This document shows, piece by piece, positions 1-7,538 of a stretch of DNA of 64,000 bases. Both the position numbers and the translations under genes were made by a program. Location of the stretch: the NCBI GenBank assembly GCA_024231855.1, contig JAAEQD010000178.1:1-64000 (forward strand). The letters are read 5' to 3'. The notes beneath the pieces are model-generated. The model worked only from the letters and a program-made list of their open reading frames with translations. It made no database searches and was not told the origin of the DNA. Each line of letters opens with the position of its first letter. Position 1 is the stretch's first letter. This stretch comes from Candidatus Zixiibacteriota bacterium. Lineage in GTDB: Bacteria; Zixibacteria; MSB-5A5; UBA10806; 4484-95.

Positions 1-24
1 ATAGTTATAATCCTGTACGCTCGT

Positions 25-426
25 TTATGAGTTCTCCGACTTAATCTTTTTTGCATATTCTATAGCAATTTCCTTCTCGGAGAAAAATTCATTTTTTACT
101 AACCTCATGTGGCGCCCATCTATACTCATTGAAAAGTAATTTACTTTAAAACCATCATCTTTAGCTATAACCATAATCTCTCGATGTATAATCGCCTCAA
201 ATCGTTGCCTTTCACCAGATATTCTATTAAAATCCGAATATTCGGTTTGGTAATACCATTTATTATAATAAATAACCTCACATAACTGTTCAATTATCTT
301 TTGAATTTCATTATGGCTTGGATGTAAATTGCTTTTACTCCAAATTTCATCCGTTGAAAAACCTCTAAGTAAAAAACTTAGAATATCTTCTTTTTCAGAT
401 TCTGTAAAATCTATTTTGCTTTTCAT
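25..426 (-). CDS. small conserved protein of unknown function, paralogue 1 of 3
   Basis: I do not recognise this 133-residue protein. It is one of three paralogues in the first 2 kb (the others end at 538 and 1497). All three start with a helical segment of the form L-x-R-G-F-x-x-D/G-E/Q-I, which could be a helix-turn-helix-like unit. All end in the same C-terminal block: a strand with REI/REV, then G/E-F-x-V-x-YFS, then G-x-HM, then SEK-x-AIEYAKKIK-x-x-S. No signal peptide, membrane segment or cysteine motif is visible, so it is probably cytoplasmic. It is the last gene of a minus-strand row with the other two copies and a membrane protein. The family relation is directly visible; the DNA-binding idea is only a guess. 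Confidence 0.7.
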   Translation of the reverse strand: MKSKIDFTESEKEDILSFLLRGFSTDEIWSKSNLHPSHNEIQKIIEQLCEVIYYNKWYYQTEYSDFNRISGERQRFEAIIHREIMVIAKDDGFKVNYFSMSIDGRHMRLVKNEFFSEKEIAIEYAKKIKSENS

Positions 427-537
427 TAAAATTTCATTTCTACTAAAAGTATCTATTATTCATTACATAAAGTTACATATTTACCAAGCTTTCCGACAAC
501 TTTTTAATATATGTCTTCATTGCCAAAATGCATATTC

Positions 538-879
538 CTATGAATAAGCACGCACAAGTTTCTGAGCATAAGCTATTGCCTTTTGCTCAGAAGTAAATAT
601 TTCTGATTCAACCAAACTCATGTGGTGCCCCTCGTATGAGTGACTAAAATATGATGTTTTATAACCTTGCTCAGTAACTACAACCAAAACCTCTCTTGCA
701 ATTACTGCAGGATAAGTCGTATGATATTCCCATTTTCTAAAAAAGATAACTTCTGGAAATTCTGCGACAAGATCAATATTATAATACTCAATACTAATTC
801 TGGAATCTCTCCATATTTGCCCGGTACAAAACCCTCTTTGAATATAACCTCTGATCTTTTCCTTTTTCATTTTGTCCAT
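538..879 (-). CDS. small conserved protein of unknown function, paralogue 2 of 3
   Basis: A 113-residue paralogue of the products at 25-426 and 1497-1907, function unknown. It keeps the N-terminal I-x-x-RGF-x-x-x-x-IW segment and the C-terminal block REVLVV...YFSHSYEGHHM...AIAYAQKLV. It is shorter than its relatives because the linker between the two parts is reduced. It lies between the first paralogue (111 bp gap) and the membrane protein at 940-1500 (60 bp gap), all in the same direction. Divergence between the copies is high, so the duplication is not recent. Confidence 0.7.
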   Translation of the reverse strand: MDKMKKEKIRGYIQRGFCTGQIWRDSRISIEYYNIDLVAEFPEVIFFRKWEYHTTYPAVIAREVLVVVTEQGYKTSYFSHSYEGHHMSLVESEIFTSEQKAIAYAQKLVRAYS

Positions 880-939
880 AAAAAAATCCTTATGTTTAAG
901 ACTTTGTTGAATATAAAAAGGAAATTAAATTATAAATTT

Positions 940-1500
940 TCATAACGCAGTTCCTATAAGTTTTTCAATATCCTTTCTAAGAACATCATCTAACTCTTGA
1001 AGCTTTTTTGACAGCGCATGAGCAGTTTCCACAGCCTTTTTTTCAGCCTCATCTATGATGACTTTTTCTCCTTGGTCTATGACAACTCTTTCAAGTATTT
1101 CAAGGTATATAAGGAAATTCTGACATAAATGTTTTGTTTTATGTAAAACAGTCCAAGTATTTTTAGGTACAAATAGCCTATATTCTTTTAATCTCTCCGT
1201 GAGTGTTTTGGTTATTTCTGTAAAATCTTGTACATCCTGCATTGATACTGAGGTATGCTGTATGCACTCCTCAGCTATTAATTTTGCTTTGTAGCATAAT
1301 TGCAATAGTTCAGGAAATATGAATCGCCTTTTTGATAACCAAGCTTTCCTTTCATCTACTTGAAAATCAATTTCAGTTTTTTCCCTCTGTTGAATTAACT
1401 TAAAACGTAAGTCAACATACTTCTTAATTATCCATGTCAATAAACCAGATGTAATAACAGCTGTTATAATCCCACTCGCAAAAGTTTCTAGCCAATTCAT
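940..1500 (-). CDS. membrane-anchored helical protein of unknown function
   Basis: A 186-residue protein with one N-terminal membrane segment (about residues 8-27). A long, charged, mostly helical region follows, with coiled-coil character around residues 28-60 and 110-180. No family is recognised. Its ATG at 1498-1500 overlaps the TGA of the upstream paralogue (1497-1499) in an ATGA arrangement. The two are therefore very likely translationally coupled, which ties this membrane protein to the small paralogue family. It may anchor or sense for that family, but this is inference from position only. Confidence 0.65.
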   Translation of the reverse strand: MNWLETFASGIITAVITSGLLTWIIKKYVDLRFKLIQQREKTEIDFQVDERKAWLSKRRFIFPELLQLCYKAKLIAEECIQHTSVSMQDVQDFTEITKTLTERLKEYRLFVPKNTWTVLHKTKHLCQNFLIYLEILERVVIDQGEKVIIDEAEKKAVETAHALSKKLQELDDVLRKDIEKLIGTAL

Positions 1501-1907
1501 GAATACTCCTTCTTTATTCTTTTGGCATATTCAATGGCAGTAGATTTTTCAGAATAGGAATTTTGAGCTTCACGTCGCATATGATTACCACCATCAGTTT
1601 GAGAAAAATATGTTACTTGAAATTCATCTTTTTTAGAAAGTACAATCACCTCACGAGTAATGCATGACTTTGAGACAGTTCTATTAGAGCCATCATGGGT
1701 ATGCCAATAAAACGTCACCGTTTTGCCCCAATCATCGAAATAAGTTACTTCGGGAATTAGTTTAATGACTCTGCGGACCCAACCAGGATGTGTATGCATT
1801 TCTTTGGCTATCTCATCGGAAGAGAATCCTCTATACAGGAAACTTAATACTTCCTTTTTTATTGATTCAGTGATTTGATCTTCATTACTTGATAAGTTTT
1901 CATCCAT
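1497..1907 (-). CDS. small conserved protein of unknown function, paralogue 3 of 3
   Basis: A 136-residue member of the three-copy family. Residues about 17-50 carry the clearest helix-turn-helix-like pattern of the three: L-Y-RGFSSDEIAKEM followed by a second helix with WVRRVIKL. The C-terminal block (REVIVL, YFSQ, GNHM, SEKSTAIEYAKRIK) is shared with the other two. It is the first gene of the row and its stop overlaps the start of the membrane protein at 940-1500. Cytoplasmic location is likely because no signal or membrane segment is seen. Function unknown. Confidence 0.7.
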   Translation of the reverse strand: MDENLSSNEDQITESIKKEVLSFLYRGFSSDEIAKEMHTHPGWVRRVIKLIPEVTYFDDWGKTVTFYWHTHDGSNRTVSKSCITREVIVLSKKDEFQVTYFSQTDGGNHMRREAQNSYSEKSTAIEYAKRIKKEYS

Positions 1908-2113
1908 AGCGTTTTTCCAGCTTCTTTATAATATCCAAATCAGACATGATTATTCCCCATTGCGTTTATGCCCCTTACATCCGGGCTTAAGTTGTTGGTG
2001 TTTACAGTATTATTCGGGCTGGTATAATATAGTGGCGGCGGGCGGCGATTGTCAAGGGATTCGTGGGGTAGCAGGACAAGCATTGCTCCGCACCTTCGGC
2101 GCATGCTTGTCCA

Positions 2114-2160
2114 GTCAAACAGGAATGTTTGACCTACTAGATTCCCGTTTTCACGGGAAT
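2114..2160. repeat. paired palindromic intergenic elements
   Basis: The gene-free stretch 1908-2228 holds two adjacent inverted repeats. GTCAAACA (2114-2121) pairs with TGTTTGAC (2126-2133) around a 4-base loop. ATTCCCGT (2141-2148) pairs with ACGGGAAT (2153-2160). The second resembles the ATTCCCG...CGGGAAT hairpins near 49552 and 49668, so it belongs to a dispersed palindromic element of this genome. No open frame with coding character is seen in this stretch. Confidence 0.6.
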
Positions 2161-2181
2161 GACAACAACGTTGCAGGCAAT

Positions 2182-2209
2182 AAAAAAAGGCCGGAGTTAA
2201 TCCGTCCTT
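2182..2209 (-). terminator. Rho-independent terminator of tRNA-Pro
   Basis: Read on the minus strand, a stem of nine pairs with one mismatch (AAGGACGGA / TCCGGCCTT) and a 5-base loop is followed by a run of seven T. It lies about 20 bases past the 3' end of tRNA-Pro, as expected for a terminator of that tRNA transcript. Confidence 0.75.
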
Positions 2210-2228
2210 TGAGAATGTATATACAAAA

Positions 2229-2305
<77 letters not shown>

Positions 2306-2368
2306 CTGCCCTATATTACTGATTTTTCGACAAATGTCAATATCATATTAACTACAGGCAGTAAAAAA

Positions 2369-3352
2369 CTACCACCAGACCGAATAATAACCGCATTTGG
2401 CGCATGGCGATAGCTTATCCTTGTGGTTTGCCAGATGCCCTTGTCGGTAATATTTGAACCTCTCCCCTCGCCAGATATCGCTCAGGCTGTCTCTCGACGC
2501 GTCCCCCAATACGCCCTCGGCCTCATAATCGAGGCAACAGGCCGGGACTTTGCCGTCTATATAGACGCTGGCGGAATCCCAGAGATAGCGACAGGGTATG
2601 GTGTTAGGCTCGAAATGAGGCGAATAGCCGGCCTCTTGCCTTCCGAAGCGGCCTGTCCAGCCCTGGGCCTGGCGGAAATAGATACCATCCACACAGCGGC
2701 CAAATAAATCATAGGCCTGCTTTCTTTCATTGTGATTATGGATAAGATCGACGCATGAAATTGAGATGTTGGCCAGGGCCCTGTTTTTTAGCCCGGGCAA
2801 TTGCTTGATATTATCCGCTACCTTGTCGAATTTCAAACCAAGGCGGATATTCTCATAGGTTTCGGCGGTGAACCCATCCATAGAGATGATAATCTCGGTG
2901 ATACCGGCATCGATAATAGTGAAAGCCGTTTCCGGGGTGAGCAGGTAGCCATTAGTTACGATACTGAGATTCTCGATGCCCTGATGGCGCGCCCGGGCGA
3001 TAAATTCGGGCAGCCTTTTATCCAGAAGTGGTTCGCCGAAGCCGGAAAGAAACAGCTTGCCGACTTTGGCCATGGCCGCCTGGTCGATAAGCGATTTTGC
3101 CAGATCGGTCTCCATCTTGCCTTTAGCTCTTTTCATATCGGGGTGGGCGCATATCGTGCATTTGGCATTGCAGAGATTAATCGTTTCGATTGACAACTCA
3201 TTGGGGAAATCTGAAACTATAGCGGCTTCTTTAGCGATACGATTGGAATAAATCGCTTTATAGGGCGGTATTTTATCGCAGAACTTCAGAAGTTTATATA
3301 ACATCTTCCGCGGACCGCTATGATATCGAATGTATTCCTTGAGATTAGCCAT
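2369..3352 (-). CDS. radical SAM protein with SPASM-type C-terminus
   Basis: A 327-residue radical S-adenosylmethionine enzyme. The [4Fe-4S] motif C-x3-C-x2-C is at Cys61, Cys65 and Cys68, followed by the usual SGFGEPLL and TNGYLL blocks of the partial TIM barrel. The C-terminus carries a second cysteine set (about Cys272/273, Cys317, Cys320) typical of SPASM domains, which bind auxiliary clusters and often act on peptides or carrier-bound substrates. The substrate cannot be told. It is the last gene of a likely operon with miaB, a GAF/receiver protein and a thioesterase; the gap to the thioesterase is 32 bp. No small peptide precursor is visible next to it. Confidence 0.85.
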   Translation of the reverse strand: MANLKEYIRYHSGPRKMLYKLLKFCDKIPPYKAIYSNRIAKEAAIVSDFPNELSIETINLCNAKCTICAHPDMKRAKGKMETDLAKSLIDQAAMAKVGKLFLSGFGEPLLDKRLPEFIARARHQGIENLSIVTNGYLLTPETAFTIIDAGITEIIISMDGFTAETYENIRLGLKFDKVADNIKQLPGLKNRALANISISCVDLIHNHNERKQAYDLFGRCVDGIYFRQAQGWTGRFGRQEAGYSPHFEPNTIPCRYLWDSASVYIDGKVPACCLDYEAEGVLGDASRDSLSDIWRGERFKYYRQGHLANHKDKLSPCAKCGYYSVWW

Positions 3353-3384
3353 CAGGATTTTATAACCTTGGCCGGGTTTTCGGC

Positions 3385-3864
3385 TTAGCTTTTTGCCGCT
3401 ACTTTCCTTGAAATCTTCTGTTCTATCGATTCATCCGCTTCGAATTCCAGGATTTGATTAAGGTAATCCTCAGGCAGCGGATATGGCCTGTCACCGCCCT
3501 CTCGAAGACAAACCAGAATAGTACTGGCATACACGGCGCAATCATCATTATCGTTAATAATTAGATATTCGTAGGTTATACTGGTGCGTGATAATTTCGC
3601 CACCCGAACCATCATGCTGATCATCTTATCGAATAAAAGCGGCTTGATATAATTGCATTCGACTTTGGCGACCACATACTGGAGACCCGAATCGAGAAAA
3701 TCCTGATACCCTATGCCGAGTTCGCGCCAGTACTCTACCCTACCTTTTTCCAGATACTTGATTATCTCGGAGTGATGTACGACTCCCTGAAGATCGACCT
3801 CGCAGAACCTTACTCGCCATTCGGCTTTAAACGTAAACAGGTCTCGATTAATTTTCGGCCGCAT
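3385..3864 (-). CDS. acyl-CoA thioesterase, 4-hydroxybenzoyl-CoA/YbgC type hotdog fold
   Basis: A 159-residue hotdog-fold thioesterase. The N-terminal motif F-C-E-V-D-L-Q-G-V-V-H-H carries the family Asp (about residue 24) and is followed by the long central helix (Y-x-E-x-x-R-x-E-Y-W). Length and layout fit the YbgC/4HBT family, which hydrolyses acyl-CoA or acyl-ACP thioesters in the cytoplasm. I chose the ATG at 3864. The frame is open to another ATG at 3891, but the nine extra residues (rich in Lys and Cys) are not typical of the family, and the 3864 start still overlaps the preceding gene by 17 bases. The substrate is unknown. Confidence 0.82.
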   Translation of the reverse strand: MRPKINRDLFTFKAEWRVRFCEVDLQGVVHHSEIIKYLEKGRVEYWRELGIGYQDFLDSGLQYVVAKVECNYIKPLLFDKMISMMVRVAKLSRTSITYEYLIINDNDDCAVYASTILVCLREGGDRPYPLPEDYLNQILEFEADESIEQKISRKVAAKS

Positions 3865-6103
3865 CCGTGATTTCTTTTTTTGGCAGTACATTATTCAATT
3901 GTTCGAGGCGGAACGGTTTATGCAGGACAGCATCAACCCCGGCATCGTCGAGTGTGTTTTTATAAAGATTTACGCCCCAACTTGAGATGATCACGGTATA
4001 TATGCCGGAATTGGTTTCCTTGATTTTGCGGCAAAGCTCAAGTCCGGAGATATCGTCCAGAGTCATATCGATTACCGCTACGTCGATTCGCTCGTTACGA
4101 TCTGTAGCTGATTCGATATAAGCCAGACCCTCTTTGCCGGTGGCGACAGTATGATTAGTATAGCCTATCTGCCTGAAAAACTCTTCCAGAAGGTCCGTGA
4201 TAACGGGTTTGTTTTCGATTGTTAAAGCCTTTAAATTAGACTTTTTATCATTATCAACGGGGAATCGGTCGATGATTTCACCGGTGACATCATCCTGTGA
4301 AACTAAATTTAATTCAATGTTTTGCCTTTGAGCCAGCCCGATAATGTTATCCGAGGGGAATCCCTTTTTCACCTGGCCCTCTATTGTAATTGCCAGCTTG
4401 CTATTTTGGGGAGTCGTTTTGAGCCTGATAAGTCTGTTATCGGCGATTGCTTCCAACAAAATCGCCTTGACGGTTTTTTCGAATTCATCCTGATTAGATT
4501 TCACCTGAGGTATTTTCGAGCCTGGATAAAATGCTACATTGAGGTTTTCTGAATCCAGAACCGATTGAATGATAGTGTTGGGATTGTTTCGGGTGCCGAT
4601 CTTATTTAGATGTCCGATCCCTTTCAGGGCCGCTTCCTCGATACTGTTAAGCCATCTGGAATAATCGTCCGGATTGGCGGTTTCACCGTTTAAGCCCAGC
4701 TGATCAAACATCAACTGAACATTACCGGAAATACCGGCGAATATCGTCGAAAGGTCCTGCGTTACTTCATCGATAACATTCTCGGAAGGTTTGGCAATAT
4801 AGGGTTTACTAGCTTCGGGCTTCACAACCGGCTTAATATTACCGATGTACGATAATGTTAGAAGATTACCGATGAAAAGTACATCGTCCATATAATTTTC
4901 GAGCGTCGAAATCTCAGGGATATCGACTACCAGTATGGCCGAGAAGCCATTGCCGAACGAATAACCAAACCCGGTAACATCGCTATTTCTGAACAGCTTC
5001 AACGGAATTAATTCGGCCAGTTCCGGCTGTTCAATATAGAAAGCTTTGCCGGCCTGAAATCTTGATGGTAAATTCGCCAGAGATATCTCTTCATGGTAAC
5101 CCTCGGGTAAATTTCCATCCTCTCCGTTTTGACCTTGAAGATAGACACATCTGCAAGTACCGGAGGTTAATTTAATCACTCCGAAGGGCTTGCCGTCAAA
5201 GAGCGTGGCCGGGTAATTTCTCAGAGTATGAAAGATATTTTTATCATCTAATCCCGATTGCTTTGATACATCTTCCCTAATAGCGCCAAACAGGTGATTA
5301 TAAAATTTGACTATGCCGCTGAGACGATTAAACGCCGCTTGCATCCGTCGGTTTTCCCGACCCAGAACCAGGGCCTGGCCCAACTTATGCCCAAACTGCT
5401 CAAGCTGACTGACATCCAACATCCCGCGTTGGTATTTTTTTCGGCCCAGAAGGGTGATGACTCCCCAGCATTTCTCGTCCACCATGATAGGGGCAACCGC
5501 CAGGAATGAATAACCTTCCGTTTTACCGCCAAAGAAACTGTAATCAGGGCTCACGCTTAGATCGCGTATTATCAAGACTCGCCTGTTCTGAACCGCTCTG
5601 CCGATAGCCGTATCGCCGGGCTTGATTAGCTCAAGGCGATTGGCGTGAGTGGGTATCAAGCCACGAAATGCTCCCATTACCAGCATGTTTTTGGAACCGT
5701 GAAATATATGTATCGCTCCGGAGTTCAGTGAGAAAACCTCGAGGAATCTGTCAAGAGAGTAATTCAGAAGTTCAATCAAGCTGTCACGGGAAGCGGCAAC
5801 CTGAAGGATATCGCTGATGGTTTTTGATTGCGATTCGCCTCGTTGATTAGTTTTGGTCGAGACGGCCCGCCTTATTTTGCCATAGAGACTGGCGATAAAA
5901 AGCATGGCGCCAACAGCAAAACCTATTGTCGCGCCGATGGTTATCAATTGATCGGCGAAAACATATGGTAACGCGGCGCTGGCCAACATCAATGTAGAGC
6001 CGATCCAGCCGATTACGCTGTTGGTTCGGAATTTTATAGAAAGCGTTAGCAAACAAGCTGTTGAACTTAAAGCTACAATCCAAAAAACTATGAAGTTGAA
6101 CAT
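3848..6103 (-). CDS. membrane GAF-domain regulator with degenerate kinase region and receiver domain
   Basis: A 751-residue signalling protein. Three membrane segments lie in the first 80 residues. A GAF domain follows (about 95-255). After an unassigned region of about 180 residues comes a segment resembling a histidine kinase dimerisation helix (D-L-S-T-I-F-A-G-I-S-G-N-V-Q-L-M, near residue 450); the usual phospho-accepting His position is taken by Gln. No clear ATP-binding N and G boxes are seen. The last 120 residues are a receiver domain with the phospho-acceptor in V-I-D-M-T and the conserved Lys in L-H-K-P-F; the first acidic pair appears reduced to E-N. It looks like a hybrid sensor that has lost autokinase activity and kept ligand sensing and a receiver. 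It lies 38 bp after miaB. Confidence 0.75.
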   Translation of the reverse strand: MFNFIVFWIVALSSTACLLTLSIKFRTNSVIGWIGSTLMLASAALPYVFADQLITIGATIGFAVGAMLFIASLYGKIRRAVSTKTNQRGESQSKTISDILQVAASRDSLIELLNYSLDRFLEVFSLNSGAIHIFHGSKNMLVMGAFRGLIPTHANRLELIKPGDTAIGRAVQNRRVLIIRDLSVSPDYSFFGGKTEGYSFLAVAPIMVDEKCWGVITLLGRKKYQRGMLDVSQLEQFGHKLGQALVLGRENRRMQAAFNRLSGIVKFYNHLFGAIREDVSKQSGLDDKNIFHTLRNYPATLFDGKPFGVIKLTSGTCRCVYLQGQNGEDGNLPEGYHEEISLANLPSRFQAGKAFYIEQPELAELIPLKLFRNSDVTGFGYSFGNGFSAILVVDIPEISTLENYMDDVLFIGNLLTLSYIGNIKPVVKPEASKPYIAKPSENVIDEVTQDLSTIFAGISGNVQLMFDQLGLNGETANPDDYSRWLNSIEEAALKGIGHLNKIGTRNNPNTIIQSVLDSENLNVAFYPGSKIPQVKSNQDEFEKTVKAILLEAIADNRLIRLKTTPQNSKLAITIEGQVKKGFPSDNIIGLAQRQNIELNLVSQDDVTGEIIDRFPVDNDKKSNLKALTIENKPVITDLLEEFFRQIGYTNHTVATGKEGLAYIESATDRNERIDVAVIDMTLDDISGLELCRKIKETNSGIYTVIISSWGVNLYKNTLDDAGVDAVLHKPFRLEQLNNVLPKKEITDAAEN

Positions 6104-6141
6104 GACAAATTATCTAACAATGGGGGCGTTTTGTCAAGGAT

Positions 6142-7443
6142 TTATGCGAACTTTTCGAATAAACCAAATAATGTTTTTGCTTTTGATGATTCTATTTCTA
6201 CCATAATCAAATCACCGGCATTAAGTTGGTCGTTATTTTTAATGAGAACCGATTGTCCACCGCGGGTTTTACCTTGCGGCCAGAACGGCTCTCGTCGGCT
6301 TCTTTTCTCGATCAGAACCTCCAGTGATCGGCCAATCCAGCGGGTATTTTGTTCTGAGGATATCTCCTGTTGGACGGCAATTAGTCGGTTTAGGCGGTCG
6401 ATCTTTTCAGCCTCAGGAACATCATCATCAAGCTCGGCGGCTTTAGTACCGGGACGAACCGAATAGCGAAACATGAATGCCGAGTCATACTTGATCTCTT
6501 TAACGAGTTTAAGTGTTTGCTCGAAATCATCATCCGTTTCGCCGGGGAAACCGACTATTAGATCAGTGGTTAGGGAAATATTCGGGGCGGCCTGGCGAAG
6601 CTTGTTTATCAATCCCAGATAATGCCCCGATGTGTAACCGCGATTCATTACCTCGAGGATTTTGTCGGAGCCGGCCTGTAGCGGCAGATGTAGCGACTGA
6701 CATAGCGATGGTAACTCCGCGAAACAGGCGATCAACTCATCGGACATATCCTTGGGGTGCGAGGTCAAAAAGCGTAGCCGCGACGGGCTATCGGGGGCTA
6801 TTCGCTGAAGCAGCGAGGGGAAATCGAGGCTATCATCCCGATAAGAGTTGACGTTCTGCCCCAGTAGTGTGATATCTTTCGCGCCCATATCCTGCAATAT
6901 CTTCAGTTCGGCAATGATGCTTTTTGAGGGGCGGGACCTCATCGAACCTCGCACATATGGCACTATGCAGTACGAGCAATAATTCTCGCAGCCTTTGGTA
7001 ATTGCCAGAAAGCCGGTTACTCTTCCCGGGTTGATTCCCCTGGCCAGCCCTGTCGCTTCGGCTTTCTCATCGATATATACGCGCTCGGAATCCGTACTTG
7101 CTATAATATCGGGTATCTCGGGGATATAGTCCGGTCCGACCACGTAATCGACTCCCGGCAGATCATCTATAATAGCCTGGCCCGCCCGTTTGGCCATACA
7201 ACCGGCCACGATCACTTTCAGAGCCGGCATATCCTTTTTCAGGGCCGCGATTTGGCCGATACGCGCCATGGCCCGGCTTTCGGCTTTCTGACGGACACTG
7301 CAGGTGTTGATAACCGCCAGGTCGGCGTCCTCCGGCTTATCGGTCATTATATAACCATCGGAGGCCAGTATCGATTCGAGCACTTCGCTGTCATACTCGT
7401 TCATCTGACAACCGAAGGTCAGGATGTAAAACTTCTTGGCCAT
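6142..7443 (-). CDS. miaB: tRNA-2-methylthio-N6-dimethylallyladenosine synthase MiaB
   Basis: MiaB methylthiolates N6-isopentenyl-adenosine 37 in tRNAs that read UNN codons. The methylthiotransferase N-terminal domain has the three auxiliary-cluster cysteines Cys12 (FGCQMN), Cys48 (NTCSVR) and Cys82 (AGCMAK). The radical SAM motif C-x3-C-x2-C is at Cys152, Cys156 and Cys159 (GCENYCSYC). A TRAM-like RNA-binding end follows (about 370-433). Length (433) is normal. I use the ATG at 7443; the frame extends to a TTG at 7482, but family members begin at the MAKKFYI-like segment. It heads a probable four-gene operon ending at 2369. Confidence 0.95.
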   Translation of the reverse strand: MAKKFYILTFGCQMNEYDSEVLESILASDGYIMTDKPEDADLAVINTCSVRQKAESRAMARIGQIAALKKDMPALKVIVAGCMAKRAGQAIIDDLPGVDYVVGPDYIPEIPDIIASTDSERVYIDEKAEATGLARGINPGRVTGFLAITKGCENYCSYCIVPYVRGSMRSRPSKSIIAELKILQDMGAKDITLLGQNVNSYRDDSLDFPSLLQRIAPDSPSRLRFLTSHPKDMSDELIACFAELPSLCQSLHLPLQAGSDKILEVMNRGYTSGHYLGLINKLRQAAPNISLTTDLIVGFPGETDDDFEQTLKLVKEIKYDSAFMFRYSVRPGTKAAELDDDVPEAEKIDRLNRLIAVQQEISSEQNTRWIGRSLEVLIEKRSRREPFWPQGKTRGGQSVLIKNNDQLNAGDLIMVEIESSKAKTLFGLFEKFA

Positions 7444-7538
7444 AACGAAATGGAAGATACGTAAGAGCGGGAATTGAGGCAATAGATATTTAGCCGGTTT
7501 ACAAAGCGGTACTTTGTACCCAGACTAGGATTTAATCC

